A stretch of DNA of 64,000 nucleotides, taken from contig NZ_CP035934.2 of assembly GCF_003024525.3 (NCBI RefSeq), positions 1,736,001 through 1,800,000 on the forward strand, given 5' to 3'. The notes under the pieces are model-generated. The model saw only the letters and a list, made by a program, of their open reading frames with translations. It was not told where the DNA came from and searched no databases. Positions within the stretch are counted from its first letter, which is position 1. Every line of letters begins with the position of its first letter. Positions 44,110-53,297 of the stretch are shown here, piece by piece. The DNA comes from Acinetobacter cumulans (GTDB taxonomy: Bacteria > Pseudomonadota > Gammaproteobacteria > Pseudomonadales > Moraxellaceae). The position numbers were made by a program, and so were the translations under genes.

Positions 44110-45897
44110 TTAGAACCAATCAATCTGCATATTTGAACAAGTCATATCAAACTGTATGAGTAATTTTGCATAATGCTCAATTTCTGGTAATTCCCACTGT
44201 ATATAATATTGTGCAGCCTGTAACTTACCCTTAAGGAAGCTAATATCTTCATGATTTTCAGATTGTCCATAAGTCATAAGTGCCTTATTACTCATTTCTA
44301 ACCAAAGCCATGCCACAATCACTCGGCCCATTATTTCTAAAAATAGTGCTGAGTTTGCCAATGTTTCATTCACTTTGCCTTCGTGTAAAGATTGCCCCAA
44401 AACAGCAATTGTTTGTTGTAGCGTATTTAAATGCACTTTGAATATTTTGGCCAAAAGTGCAACTTCTTCAGAGGTAGATGCCTCCAAAGTTTGCTGAATA
44501 CGTTGAAGCAATAACTCTAGGCCAAGACGATGATGTTGCCAAAGTTTTCGGCCCAATAAATCTAAAGACTGTATACCAAAAGTGCCTTCATGAATCGGAT
44601 TGAGACGATTATCTCGATAGCACTGCTCTACAGGGTATTCACGAGTATAGCCTGCACCACCCAGCACTTGAATGGCTAAATCATTGGCTTTTGGCCCGTA
44701 TGCAGAAGGAAACGATTTGACTACTGGTGTAATCAGGTCTAATAAAATGGCACTGTCTTCATTGCCATTGGCTTGGTGTTCATCAATTAAACGTGCAGCA
44801 AATAAACACAGCGCAAGCGAGCCTTCAACATAGCTCTTTTGGGCCAATAGCATACGCTTTACATCCGCATGTTCAATAATATTAACTGGTTTTGAGTGGC
44901 TAGTTTTATCTGTAGGTAAGCGTCCTTGCGGTCGATTTTTAGCATAGGTTAAAGATTCTAAATAACCACGATAACCAATCATGGATGCGCCAAGTGCAAC
45001 ACCGACTCGGGCTTCATTCATCATTTTGAACATGTACTTAAGGCCATGGCCAGCCTCACCAATTAAATAGCCAACACAATCATCATTTTCACCAAAACTT
45101 AATACGGTTGAAGTTGTGCCACGGTAGCCCATTTTATGCAGTAAGCCTGCTAAATTAACATCATTGGCTTCGGCTAATGTGCCATCGGCATGTGTGCGAA
45201 TTTTTGGCACAATAAATAGAGAAATGCCTTTGGTCCCACTAGGTGCATCTTGAATACGTGCAAGTACGAGGTGCACTATATTTTCAGTAATGTCTTGATC
45301 TCCACCAGAGATAAACATTTTTTGACCTTTAATTTTAAAGGTACCATCTTCCTGTGGAATTGCCTTGGTGCTTAAATCACCTAAAGAAGAACCTACATCT
45401 GGCTCAGTGAGCGCCATAGTGCCTGAAAAACGACCATTCAGCATGGAGGGTAAAAACATTGCTTTTTGTTCTTCTGTTGCAAAGGCATGAATTACATTGG
45501 CCGCCGCCGAAGTTAAAAAGCAATAGGCCACAGTCGAAGGGTTCGCTGACATAAAAAAAGCATTACAGGCCATGTTTAAAAGCGTAGGTAACTGCATACC
45601 ACCATCAGCATAATCATGTTGTGCGCATAATAAGCCCGCATCGGCAAATTGTTTCCATGCAATTTTAACTTCATCAATGGTAGTAACTTTTTTACCATCA
45701 AATGTGGGTTCATGATGGTCTGCTTTTGCATTATGCGGTGCAAAAAAGTCTAAGGCGATGCCATGTGCTGTATCTAATATACTGTTAAAAGAGCTTCTAT
45801 CATGATCTTGATAGCGCGGAAATTCTGTTAATTGCTCGGCATTAAATACCTGATATAAAAGAAAGTCCAAATCTTTAAGCTGAATTAAAGGCCCCAT
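44110..45897 (-). CDS. Acyl-CoA dehydrogenase (DmdC-like)
   Basis: A 595-residue acyl-CoA dehydrogenase of the long form with a C-terminal extension. Visible are MALTEPDVGSSLGDL (FAD/substrate loop), KGQKMFISGGDQD, VQVLGGAGYTREYPVEQCYRDNR-type region and GTFGIQSLDLLGRKL. Length and layout fit the DmdC branch (3-methylmercaptopropionyl-CoA dehydrogenases), but the substrate is not certain. ATG 45897 has AGGA 8 bases upstream and fits family starts; ATGs 6 and 9 bases further upstream are alternatives. Divergent from the AraC regulator. Confidence 0.85.
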   Translation of the reverse strand: MGPLIQLKDLDFLLYQVFNAEQLTEFPRYQDHDRSSFNSILDTAHGIALDFFAPHNAKADHHEPTFDGKKVTTIDEVKIAWKQFADAGLLCAQHDYADGGMQLPTLLNMACNAFFMSANPSTVAYCFLTSAAANVIHAFATEEQKAMFLPSMLNGRFSGTMALTEPDVGSSLGDLSTKAIPQEDGTFKIKGQKMFISGGDQDITENIVHLVLARIQDAPSGTKGISLFIVPKIRTHADGTLAEANDVNLAGLLHKMGYRGTTSTVLSFGENDDCVGYLIGEAGHGLKYMFKMMNEARVGVALGASMIGYRGYLESLTYAKNRPQGRLPTDKTSHSKPVNIIEHADVKRMLLAQKSYVEGSLALCLFAARLIDEHQANGNEDSAILLDLITPVVKSFPSAYGPKANDLAIQVLGGAGYTREYPVEQCYRDNRLNPIHEGTFGIQSLDLLGRKLWQHHRLGLELLLQRIQQTLEASTSEEVALLAKIFKVHLNTLQQTIAVLGQSLHEGKVNETLANSALFLEIMGRVIVAWLWLEMSNKALMTYGQSENHEDISFLKGKLQAAQYYIQWELPEIEHYAKLLIQFDMTCSNMQIDWF

Positions 45898-45917
45898 GTG
45901 CATCATCCTGAATCGTA

Positions 45918-45929
45918 TTGTATATACAA
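45918..45929. promoter_or_regulatory. Palindrome in a divergent promoter
   Basis: TTGTATATACAA, a perfect 12-bp palindrome between the acyl-CoA dehydrogenase and AraC-type regulator genes; it may contain a -10 element or be an operator. Confidence 0.4.
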
Positions 45930-45959
45930 AGATTAGCAGTTGAATTTTAATTTGAGGAT

Positions 45960-45973
45960 TGTCAATATTGACA
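45960..45973. promoter_or_regulatory. Palindrome before the AraC-type regulator
   Basis: TGTCAATATTGACA is a perfect 14-bp palindrome ending 7 bases before the regulator ATG. It abuts the GAGGA Shine-Dalgarno-like sequence, so bound protein could block expression. Confidence 0.5.
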
Positions 45974-45980
45974 TCTATGG

Positions 45981-46985
45981 ATGAAAAAACGACAAGATAT
46001 GATCAAAATAGCCGTATTAGGATTTAATGGCGCCTTGGCATCAGCCATTACAGGCATTGTTGATATGCTGAGCTTAGTCGGTGTCAGTTGGCAAAGAATA
46101 CAAAATATCCCTGTACATTCTTTATTTCAGGTGAAAATTTCTAGCCCCAATGGGCAACCCTTGGATTGCATTAATGGTATGCACATTGCGGTTAAACATA
46201 GTTATGCCGATGTGATGGATGCGGATGTATTTATTGTACCAACCATTGGCCGAGAAATTATCCAAACCCTAGAAGCCAATACGGCGCTCATAACGTATTT
46301 AAAAAACATTCCAACACCTCAAAAAAGTATTGCTGCCAACTGCACAGGCAATTTTTTTCTAGCAGAAGCAGGCTTACTGGATGGGAAAACTGCGACCACC
46401 CATTGGGGCTATGCTGAGTTTTTTAGCCATCGTTATCCTTTAGTCCATTTAAATAGGAACTTACTTATTAGCCGAGATGGTGAAATTTATTGTGCAGGCG
46501 GGGGCTTAGCTTGGTTTGATTTAGCCTTACATTTAACTGAGCGTTTTTATGGAATAGAAACAGCGATACAGACAGCAAAGGCTTTTGTTTACCATCGAGA
46601 CGCTTTGCAAACTTCTTATTCTTTACTCAATATTGCCAAAGCGCATCAAGATCAGTTGGTTAAAAAAGTACAAATTTATTTGTCTGATCACTTAAAGCAA
46701 GAACTCAACTTTGATGACGTTGCAATGAAGTTTAATGTGACCAACCGTACCTTGATTCGTCACTTTAATACGGCACTTGGGCTTTCTCCACATCAGTACT
46801 TATTGGCTTTACGGATAGAAGCTGCACGTAAATACCTTGAGGAAACACAACATTCTATAGAGCAAATAATGCAACACGTCGGCTACAGCGATGCCAGCTC
46901 ATTTAGACGATTATTTAGAAAAAAGACAGGTTTAACACCTGTTGAATATCGCAGACATTTTAGTCGACAAATTATACATCGCTAA
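45981..46985 (+). CDS. GlxA-type AraC-family regulator
   Basis: A 334-residue regulator with an N-terminal DJ-1/PfpI-like domain (about 7-190; IAVLGFNGALASAITGIVDML, SIAANCTGNFFLAEAGLLDGKTATTHW) and a C-terminal AraC helix-turn-helix (about 230-325; LNFDDVAMKFNVTNRTLIRHF, IEQIMQHVGYSDASSFRRLFRKKTGLTPVEYR). It is divergent from the DmdC-like dehydrogenase, which it probably regulates. The effector is unknown. A second ATG six codons in (MIKIAVLG) is a possible start. Confidence 0.87.
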   Translation: MKKRQDMIKIAVLGFNGALASAITGIVDMLSLVGVSWQRIQNIPVHSLFQVKISSPNGQPLDCINGMHIAVKHSYADVMDADVFIVPTIGREIIQTLEANTALITYLKNIPTPQKSIAANCTGNFFLAEAGLLDGKTATTHWGYAEFFSHRYPLVHLNRNLLISRDGEIYCAGGGLAWFDLALHLTERFYGIETAIQTAKAFVYHRDALQTSYSLLNIAKAHQDQLVKKVQIYLSDHLKQELNFDDVAMKFNVTNRTLIRHFNTALGLSPHQYLLALRIEAARKYLEETQHSIEQIMQHVGYSDASSFRRLFRKKTGLTPVEYRRHFSRQIIHR

Positions 46986-47064
46986 TATGATGATGCATGT
47001 TATGGATGATTAGCACAACCTGTTCATAGAAATAAATAAACTTCTCGCTTAAGCGACAACAGCA

Positions 47065-47112
47065 AATCACACATTGAGTCATAGACCACAACATTTAACG
47101 CAATGTGTGATT
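47065..47112. repeat. Long perfect inverted repeat between convergent genes
   Basis: AATCACACATTG (47065-47076) and CAATGTGTGATT (47101-47112) pair perfectly over 12 bases with a 24-base loop. It lies between the convergent AraC-type and amidohydrolase genes and may end transcription, although no T-tract follows immediately. Confidence 0.55.
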
Positions 47113-47129
47113 GAAATAAATCCATATTT

Positions 47130-48212
47130 TTATTTTTTTCGTATATTTTCACCCATTTTAAGCACAGGTTTCATCATGCTGTGTTTAAAGCGGGTGGCAA
47201 AATTAGCCGATGAAAACTGTTTTAATTCAGGAATATTTTGTTCTTGCCCAATTCTAAATTGCGGAAATAAACTCAGTGCATTATTACGCAGTATTTGATG
47301 TTTCATATCTGCATCAAATACTTTCAGCTCATCAAAATTTTGTTTTTGAATGATCGACAATTGCTTAGGTGCAAAAGGAAAATCACTGCCAAAAAGAATA
47401 TGACTTGGGTCGACCAACTCACTCAGTGCTGCCATAGCATAAGGTGATGGTGACAGCGCCGTATCAAAATAAAAACGGTGGATATAGTGTAAAAAGCCTT
47501 GTGGGGTCTTTTCCGCCATTTCCGGCATCATATTGCAAAGTGAGACGCGCCAAGCCACATAAGGTAGGAAACCTCCAGCGTGTGCCAAGATCCAATTAAT
47601 TTTTGGAAAGCGTTCTAATACGCCAGAAGCAACCAGATTGACCGAAGCACGTGTGGTATCGCATAAAAATTCTAAAATAAAACCGGGAATATTCAAATTG
47701 ACTTGATTACTCGAATCATGAATATTGGGGTGAATAAATACCGTCGCACTGCGTTCATTCAGCACATGCATCAACTCTTCAAGTTGTGCATCTCCCAAAA
47801 AAATACCTTCAGTACTGCCCAAAAGCACAATACCATCGGCTTTCAGTACATCTAAGGCATACTCCGCTTCTTTGCAGGATTGCTCGGTAAAAGGCATTGG
47901 CAAGGTTGCAAATGAACCAAAACGGCTTGGGTATTTTACTTTTAGCTCTGCAGAAAACTCATTACAAGCACGGGCAAGATCACATGCTTCATCAAGATTG
48001 CCAAAATACACCCCAGGTGCAGACAAAGAGGTGATCGCTGTTTGTGTGCCAATCAAGTTCATTGCCTCCAATGAACGTTTAGCATTCCAAGGCGGTAAAG
48101 GTGCACCCGCGACTTTATCGATGCCATGTTTTTGCATAGCTGCAGTAAAAGCAGGCGGGATCACATGATGATGCACGTCAATATTCAAATTATGTTCAGG
48201 TATTTTTGACAT
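47130..48212 (-). CDS. Amidohydrolase-family decarboxylase (ACMSD-like)
   Basis: A 360-residue TIM-barrel metal enzyme of the family that includes ACMSD and aromatic acid decarboxylases. Metal ligands are visible in VHHHV (start), the FIHPN segment, ILAHAGGFLPY and GSDFPFAP. It probably decarboxylates an aromatic or ring-opened acid. AAGGA precedes the start codon. It lies beside the FadL-type porin and the meta-cleavage cluster, suggesting a catabolic role. Confidence 0.82.
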   Translation of the reverse strand: MSKIPEHNLNIDVHHHVIPPAFTAAMQKHGIDKVAGAPLPPWNAKRSLEAMNLIGTQTAITSLSAPGVYFGNLDEACDLARACNEFSAELKVKYPSRFGSFATLPMPFTEQSCKEAEYALDVLKADGIVLLGSTEGIFLGDAQLEELMHVLNERSATVFIHPNIHDSSNQVNLNIPGFILEFLCDTTRASVNLVASGVLERFPKINWILAHAGGFLPYVAWRVSLCNMMPEMAEKTPQGFLHYIHRFYFDTALSPSPYAMAALSELVDPSHILFGSDFPFAPKQLSIIQKQNFDELKVFDADMKHQILRNNALSLFPQFRIGQEQNIPELKQFSSANFATRFKHSMMKPVLKMGENIRKK

Positions 48213-48286
48213 TGGATGTCCTTATCTTTTTGATTGCAACCGTGCAGGCATTTTAAATTTCGTTTTGAATACGATGGAAATAAAAG

Positions 48287-48320
48287 AGGATGTGTTGCAG
48301 TGAAATTACAAGCACATCCT
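48287..48320 (-). terminator. Terminator after the porin gene
   Basis: AGGATGTG and CACATCCT pair as an 8-bp stem around a long loop, followed on the minus strand by a T-rich run, just past the FadL-like gene stop. Confidence 0.5.
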
Positions 48321-48334
48321 TTATTTTGAATGCT

Positions 48335-49549
48335 TTAGAAGCGATAGCCCATTTTCAGCATATAGCCAATTGCGGTGTTATCGGAGTAATCAGCAACTTT
48401 GGCAATTTCTTCCATTCCTGGAATAACGAAAGAAGATGAATGGCCAACAGCATCACCAAGCCAGAAATATTTCACACCACCTTGTAAAAAGTAATTCGGT
48501 GCTGGATTGAATTGCAGTCCTAATCCCACAGCTTTGTATCCTTCAATTGGTCCAAGCAGGGATGCAGGATTGCCTGCGCCGCTGTCCCATGCAGCATTCA
48601 CAACGCCTGACCATTGATCATTAAATTTTCGTGCAAGGCCGACATCGACAGAAATTTGGTCTTTATCGTATTGCACCAACTTCAAGTCATGACCCATTGC
48701 AAGCGCAGTCACCGCACCAAATTGATAGGGCTGAATATCAAATTTTTTCCAATTGACCCAACGCGTGTTGGCATAAATGACTGTATTTGGATTAATGGCC
48801 GTACGAATATCTAAATTGACCGATTGAGGCGTGGTGGTTTCACTTTGCTGTTGACCGACCAAAGCAATTAGTGCCAGAGGAACAGTCGCTGGAAATTCTT
48901 CAACTGATTGTGCCTTATGGTTTATTTCAGAGCGGTAAGTCAGTGAAGCTAAAAAATGTATTTCAGGAATACGATAAGCTGCACCAGCTAACCAACCGAT
49001 CGCATGGTCTTCACTGGTGCTTTGCTTATAACCTTGCAGTGTACTAAATGCGTTGCCGTGTAATTCAACATTTCCCTTAATGGTTTGGTAAACAGGTGCA
49101 GCGTAAAAATTCCAGTTTTGATTGGGCTGATAACCAAGTAAGAAGGATAAATTCTGAGTTTTAACTTCTGCTGAAGTGTCGCCATTTGGCCCGCTAAATG
49201 TGCCATTCGTACGTTGCGGATATCCAATATCCGCCCCAAAAGGCTGATCATAAATCAGACCAAAAGAAAACTGCGGGGTGAGCTGTAATTTCAGTGCCGC
49301 ATTATAGTAGGTGCTTGAATTGGTAAATTGTCCTGTATCCGTATCTGTCCCTGGAATGGCATACATCGGGCGAATTTTTCCTGAAACATCTGCATCCAGT
49401 ACAGCAAGGGATGCTTCAGCATAGTTTCCGTCTTGTAAAAAGGCACTGATAGATTGTCCTGCACGATCCAGCGCAGCCGCATGTACTGTCGACATACCCG
49501 CACATAAGATTGCAATCGAGAGCGATGTTTTATTCATGTTTTTCATCAT
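48335..49549 (-). CDS. FadL/TodX-type outer membrane porin
   Basis: A 404-residue outer membrane protein with a signal peptide of about 25 residues (cleavage near VHA), then a beta-barrel of the OmpP1/FadL family (SFGLIYDQPFGADIGYP, LSFLLGYQPNQNWNFYAAPVYQ) and a terminal Phe. It imports hydrophobic substrates. Beside aromatic catabolic genes, its substrate is probably a hydrophobic aromatic rather than a fatty acid; that is inference. GGAAATAAA precedes the ATG. Confidence 0.85.
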   Translation of the reverse strand: MMKNMNKTSLSIAILCAGMSTVHAAALDRAGQSISAFLQDGNYAEASLAVLDADVSGKIRPMYAIPGTDTDTGQFTNSSTYYNAALKLQLTPQFSFGLIYDQPFGADIGYPQRTNGTFSGPNGDTSAEVKTQNLSFLLGYQPNQNWNFYAAPVYQTIKGNVELHGNAFSTLQGYKQSTSEDHAIGWLAGAAYRIPEIHFLASLTYRSEINHKAQSVEEFPATVPLALIALVGQQQSETTTPQSVNLDIRTAINPNTVIYANTRWVNWKKFDIQPYQFGAVTALAMGHDLKLVQYDKDQISVDVGLARKFNDQWSGVVNAAWDSGAGNPASLLGPIEGYKAVGLGLQFNPAPNYFLQGGVKYFWLGDAVGHSSSFVIPGMEEIAKVADYSDNTAIGYMLKMGYRF

Positions 49550-49650
49550 TTTATTTCCTTATTCTCTTTCCGTTGAGTGATGCACATTGTTATTGCTTAT
49601 TTTTTTAAATCTTTTTATTCATTGAGTTTTTGAGCGTATTCTGTCCATCT

Positions 49651-50136
49651 TCAAATGCTTAATTGTTTTTGGATAATGCCAACCTCAATTGCATGAAATT
49701 TTCGAATTTCTGTTTCGGCAAACTTTGCAATGACTTTATGAATCAGTGGCACAGATATATCTAATTTCCATTCTTGCTGAATTTTGATGTTGTTCTGTGC
49801 TTCAAGCAGTTTGGTCTTAAAAGTGACAATCCCTGGAAGATTGGCTTTGAGTGAAGACTCAGAACTGAGTTTTTCCAAATCCCAAAGGTCATTGCGCTGT
49901 AAACGAAATGCGCCTTTTAACAGCTTGCGAATGATGTCAGGGATGTCTAAATCCAAATTGTAAGCACGTTCTAAGCGATAGTTTTGCCCTGAAATTTCTG
50001 AAAGCTGAATATCTAATTCAGTACAGGGAATGCGCTGACAAATATCTTCGTGAAAAGCAGGGCTTTTAAATTTTTGCTTGGCCTGCGTGATATTGATATC
50101 ACGCAGTTCAGACTCAATTGTGAAAAAATAATCCAT
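49651..50136 (-). CDS. DUF2505-like protein
   Basis: A 161-residue soluble protein. It resembles DUF2505 (a SRPBCC-like fold) by pattern: a hydrophobic first strand, DIPDIIRKLLKGAF, a Trp/Asp-rich strand (NDLWDLEKL), a central PGIVTFKTKLLE and a C-terminal helix. It has no catalytic motif that I recognise and no signal peptide. AAGGA precedes the start. It lies in the aromatic region, with a palindromic TGAACTATGTTCA at 50204-50216 upstream. A role in binding a hydrophobic intermediate is possible, not shown. Confidence 0.6.
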   Translation of the reverse strand: MDYFFTIESELRDINITQAKQKFKSPAFHEDICQRIPCTELDIQLSEISGQNYRLERAYNLDLDIPDIIRKLLKGAFRLQRNDLWDLEKLSSESSLKANLPGIVTFKTKLLEAQNNIKIQQEWKLDISVPLIHKVIAKFAETEIRKFHAIEVGIIQKQLSI

Positions 50137-50234
50137 TATGTTTTCCTTGATGTGATGCAGTTAAAACAATAAATATCCTTAAAATTTCAACATCGACTTT
50201 CCAATGAACTATGTTCAAGGGTTAAGGCTTTTCT

Positions 50235-51191
50235 TTAAGCAATACGATGCTTTTGTCGTCCCAAATCAATCTTGCCATCTGCGCTTTGAATCGATGATTC
50301 AACTTCATCGCCAATGCACAGGTATCGGCCATTACTTTTTTGTTTTTGAATAAAAATTTGCCATTTCTTTTGTTCAGGCAGAAGAGCAGAAACTTTGACT
50401 AAAAGCGGTGAAGGGATTGACAGCGCACAGCCTGAAGGTGTCCCGGTCATCAGTACATCGCCGGCATTAAAGTTCACAAACTGCGACATTTCTGACAAAG
50501 TTTCGGCAGGTTTGTACACCATATTGCGGGTGGAGTCTTGCTGACGAGTCTGCTGATTGACTTTTAAACTCAGTTCAAGCTGGTCTAAGTAATGCATTTC
50601 ATCTGGTGCTAATAAGCACAGCACAGGACCAAGCGGGCAGAATGTGCGATAGCTTTTACCTTTGTAAAATTGGGTTTCTGGAATTTGCACATCGCGTGCA
50701 GAAATGTCATTGCCAATACAGATACCTGCCACATAGTCATGCAAGTTATATGCATTCACGTTAATTTCCGTGTTGATGTCTTGTTTCAGCACCAAGCACA
50801 GTTCGATTTCATAGTCCAAAAGCTGTACATGTTTGGACTTAATAATTTCACCTGTAGGCACATGAATTGAGGCACTGGATTTGGTGAAAAACATATTAAA
50901 TTTTTTGGCATCGGGGTCCATGCCTGAATCAATCATGTGCTGACGGTAGTTTGCACCTTGGCAAATAATTTTTTGATTGGAGGTGATTGGACTAAGCCAT
51001 TGCACAGCCGATGGGTCAATTGGTGCAGCCATGTCGATGTGAGTACGAATATGATCTAAACCCAATTTGATTAAATCACCTGTGCTAGAGATTTGTTGTA
51101 ATTCAGGCTTTAAGGCAAAGTAAGCGCTGTCTACTTGCACGCCCCAAAAGCTTACATTTTTATGCATATAACGAACGATATTGAGAGCCAT
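50235..51191 (-). CDS. Fumarylacetoacetate hydrolase-family enzyme
   Basis: A 318-residue FAH-family protein. The C-terminal domain has IICQGANYRQHMIDSG, the metal-binding run LLDYEIELCLVLK, CIGNDISARDVQ and LMTGTPSGCAL. Such enzymes hydrolyse or decarboxylate ring-cleavage products. It faces away from the meta-cleavage operon across a 158-base divergent region and probably shares control with it. Its exact reaction is not clear. Confidence 0.85.
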   Translation of the reverse strand: MALNIVRYMHKNVSFWGVQVDSAYFALKPELQQISSTGDLIKLGLDHIRTHIDMAAPIDPSAVQWLSPITSNQKIICQGANYRQHMIDSGMDPDAKKFNMFFTKSSASIHVPTGEIIKSKHVQLLDYEIELCLVLKQDINTEINVNAYNLHDYVAGICIGNDISARDVQIPETQFYKGKSYRTFCPLGPVLCLLAPDEMHYLDQLELSLKVNQQTRQQDSTRNMVYKPAETLSEMSQFVNFNAGDVLMTGTPSGCALSIPSPLLVKVSALLPEQKKWQIFIQKQKSNGRYLCIGDEVESSIQSADGKIDLGRQKHRIA

Positions 51192-51292
51192 TTTTTATAC
51201 TTTTTGCATCTTTATTGAACACCAATGTATAAAATATAAATCAAACGATCAATTAAAATTTACAAAATATTTTAAATAACACTTATTGCAAA

Positions 51293-51312
51293 ATTGAACA
51301 CCATTGTTCAAT
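51293..51312. promoter_or_regulatory. TGTTCAAT operator-like palindrome
   Basis: ATTGAACA CCAT TGTTCAAT is a perfect inverted repeat of 8-bp arms, 36 bases before the alpha/beta hydrolase start, in the divergent promoter. Similar TGTTCAA elements precede the TetR gene (58788-58816) and the DUF2505 gene (50204-50216). Confidence 0.65.
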
Positions 51313-51348
51313 ATGTTTGTAAATTAAACGATTCAAGGGCACAACAAG

Positions 51349-52230
51349 ATGGATTTACAAACAATAAAAGGGCTTAAAAGTTATTTTGTGGAATTTGGCA
51401 CACGTAAAGTGTTTGTCAGTGAAGCAGGTGAAGGCTTCCCCATTTTGATGCTGCATGGTGGCGGTGCAGGTGCTACAGGCTTATCTAATTATTCAAAAAA
51501 TATTGAATATTTAGCCCAGCATTTCCGTGTCATTGTGCCGGATATGCAAGGTTATGGTCAGTCTACAAAAGGCGTAAAACGTTCAGATCCTTTTGGTGAT
51601 TTGGCCGAAGTGATGCTGGGTTTGCTCGATCAAATGAAAATTCCGCAGATTCATATTGTCGGTAATTCACTTGGTGGCGCATGTGCTTTACGCATGGCAT
51701 TAGAAGCGCCTGAACGTGTGACTGCTTTGGTTCTTATGGGACCGGGAGGCATCAATACCACACGTGGATTGCCCACCAAAGGTCTACAGCACTTATTAAA
51801 TTATTATGGTGGTGAAGGGCCATCGCGTGAAAAGTTAAGAACCTTTATTCGTGAATATTTGGTTTATGACGGTTCACAAGTATCGGAAGACTTAATTGAA
51901 CTGCGCTATCAAGCCAGTATTGACCCTGAAGTGATTGCATCACCGCCTTTACAGCGTCCTAATGGTTTAAAAGGCGCAATCCGTATGGATTTCACCCGTG
52001 ACCCGCGTTTAAAACGCTGTAATACGCCGACCTTGGTGCTGTGGGGCTCAGATGACAAAGTGAATCGTCCAAGCGGTGGCGAAACTTTACGTCAAACCAT
52101 GAAACATTGTGACCTGTACTATTTTGCACAAACAGGACATTGGGTGCAGTGGGAACGTGCCGAACAGTTTAATGCGGTGACCTGTAGTTATTTGCAAATA
52201 CAGACCCCAAGTACATTCTCAGGAGCTTGA
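51349..52230 (+). CDS. Alpha/beta hydrolase (meta-cleavage product C-C hydrolase)
   Basis: A 293-residue alpha/beta hydrolase related to MhpC/BphD/HsaD. It has LHGGGAGATGLSNYSKN (oxyanion region), the nucleophile elbow GNSLGGACALRM, LWGSDDKVNRPSGG with the acid and the catalytic His in FAQTGHWVQWE. It splits the ring-fission product made by the dioxygenase encoded next, with 1 base between them. Confidence 0.9.
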   Translation: MDLQTIKGLKSYFVEFGTRKVFVSEAGEGFPILMLHGGGAGATGLSNYSKNIEYLAQHFRVIVPDMQGYGQSTKGVKRSDPFGDLAEVMLGLLDQMKIPQIHIVGNSLGGACALRMALEAPERVTALVLMGPGGINTTRGLPTKGLQHLLNYYGGEGPSREKLRTFIREYLVYDGSQVSEDLIELRYQASIDPEVIASPPLQRPNGLKGAIRMDFTRDPRLKRCNTPTLVLWGSDDKVNRPSGGETLRQTMKHCDLYYFAQTGHWVQWERAEQFNAVTCSYLQIQTPSTFSGA

Positions 52231-52231
52231 T

Positions 52232-53212
52232 ATGAATATCTTTGGTCAGGTCAAAATCGGCTATTTGATTGCAGAATCGAATAAGTTTGATGAGTGGATT
52301 GATTTTGCTCAAAAATGTTTAGGATTGGCGTTGTCTGAACGTACTGAACAAAGTCTGAGTTTTCGTATTGATGATTATCAAAAACGCTTGATGATTATCA
52401 AAGGCGTACAGGAAGATGTGACGCATTTAGGGGTACAGCTTGCAGATGACGCCGTACTGAATGAAGTATTACAGCGTTTTGATACCCGAGGCATTCGCTA
52501 TCAGCAAGGCAGTGCTGAGGATGCGGCATTTCGTGGCGTCAAAGCCTTTTGGTTTATCCGTGGCCCTAAAGACATTCAACTTGAAATTTTTGTAGATGAA
52601 ATTCGTAGTGATGCGCCTTTAGACACCAAAGTCAGCGGTTTTTATACCGATGCCAGCGGAATGGGGCATGTTGCACTGACCACACGTAAGCCTGAAAAAA
52701 TGATTCGGTTTTGGCAGGAATTTTTTGATGCACGTTTAACCGACAGCGTTGAACAAAAAATCAATGGGGTGATTTTAGATGTCAGCTTCCTGCGTTTAAA
52801 TGAACGTCATCATTCTGTGGCGGTGGCACGTACACGAGGCAATGTACAGCTCGATCCAATCCGCATCCGTGTTCAGCATGTCAATTTTCAGGTCTTGGAA
52901 TTAGAAGATGTGAATGCATCTTACCAACGCTGTAAGGACTATGGCTTTAATGTGGTTTGGGATGTCGGATTACATACCAATGACCGTGAAATTTCATTTT
53001 ATGTGGCAAGTCCATCCGACTTTGAAATTGAACTGGGGTGGAACCCCATCAAGATTGATGAACAGACATGGAAACCGACCAAATACACCTCCATTAGTGT
53101 GTGGGGGCATAAACCACGTAAAGCCACGCCGTTACATGGCATTTTGCATGAATTTGGCAATGTGCAACGTGGCTTAAAATCCTTAAAACGTGACGAATAT
53201 TCTCCGATTTAA
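52232..53212 (+). CDS. Type I extradiol ring-cleavage dioxygenase
   Basis: A 326-residue two-domain VOC protein like BphC/HsaC. The iron ligands fit the His in MGHVALTT, the His in QHVNFQVLE and the Glu in FEIELGWNP. The N-terminal half is the degenerate copy. It opens 3-substituted catechols by meta cleavage. AGGAG precedes the ATG. Confidence 0.9.
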   Translation: MNIFGQVKIGYLIAESNKFDEWIDFAQKCLGLALSERTEQSLSFRIDDYQKRLMIIKGVQEDVTHLGVQLADDAVLNEVLQRFDTRGIRYQQGSAEDAAFRGVKAFWFIRGPKDIQLEIFVDEIRSDAPLDTKVSGFYTDASGMGHVALTTRKPEKMIRFWQEFFDARLTDSVEQKINGVILDVSFLRLNERHHSVAVARTRGNVQLDPIRIRVQHVNFQVLELEDVNASYQRCKDYGFNVVWDVGLHTNDREISFYVASPSDFEIELGWNPIKIDEQTWKPTKYTSISVWGHKPRKATPLHGILHEFGNVQRGLKSLKRDEYSPI

Positions 53213-53297
53213 GTCCTAAAACAAAGCTTAAAAAAAATCGGAAAAGTTTGAAAAAAGCTTTTCCTAGGAAAACTCCGCCTGAAAAAAGGTAAATACA

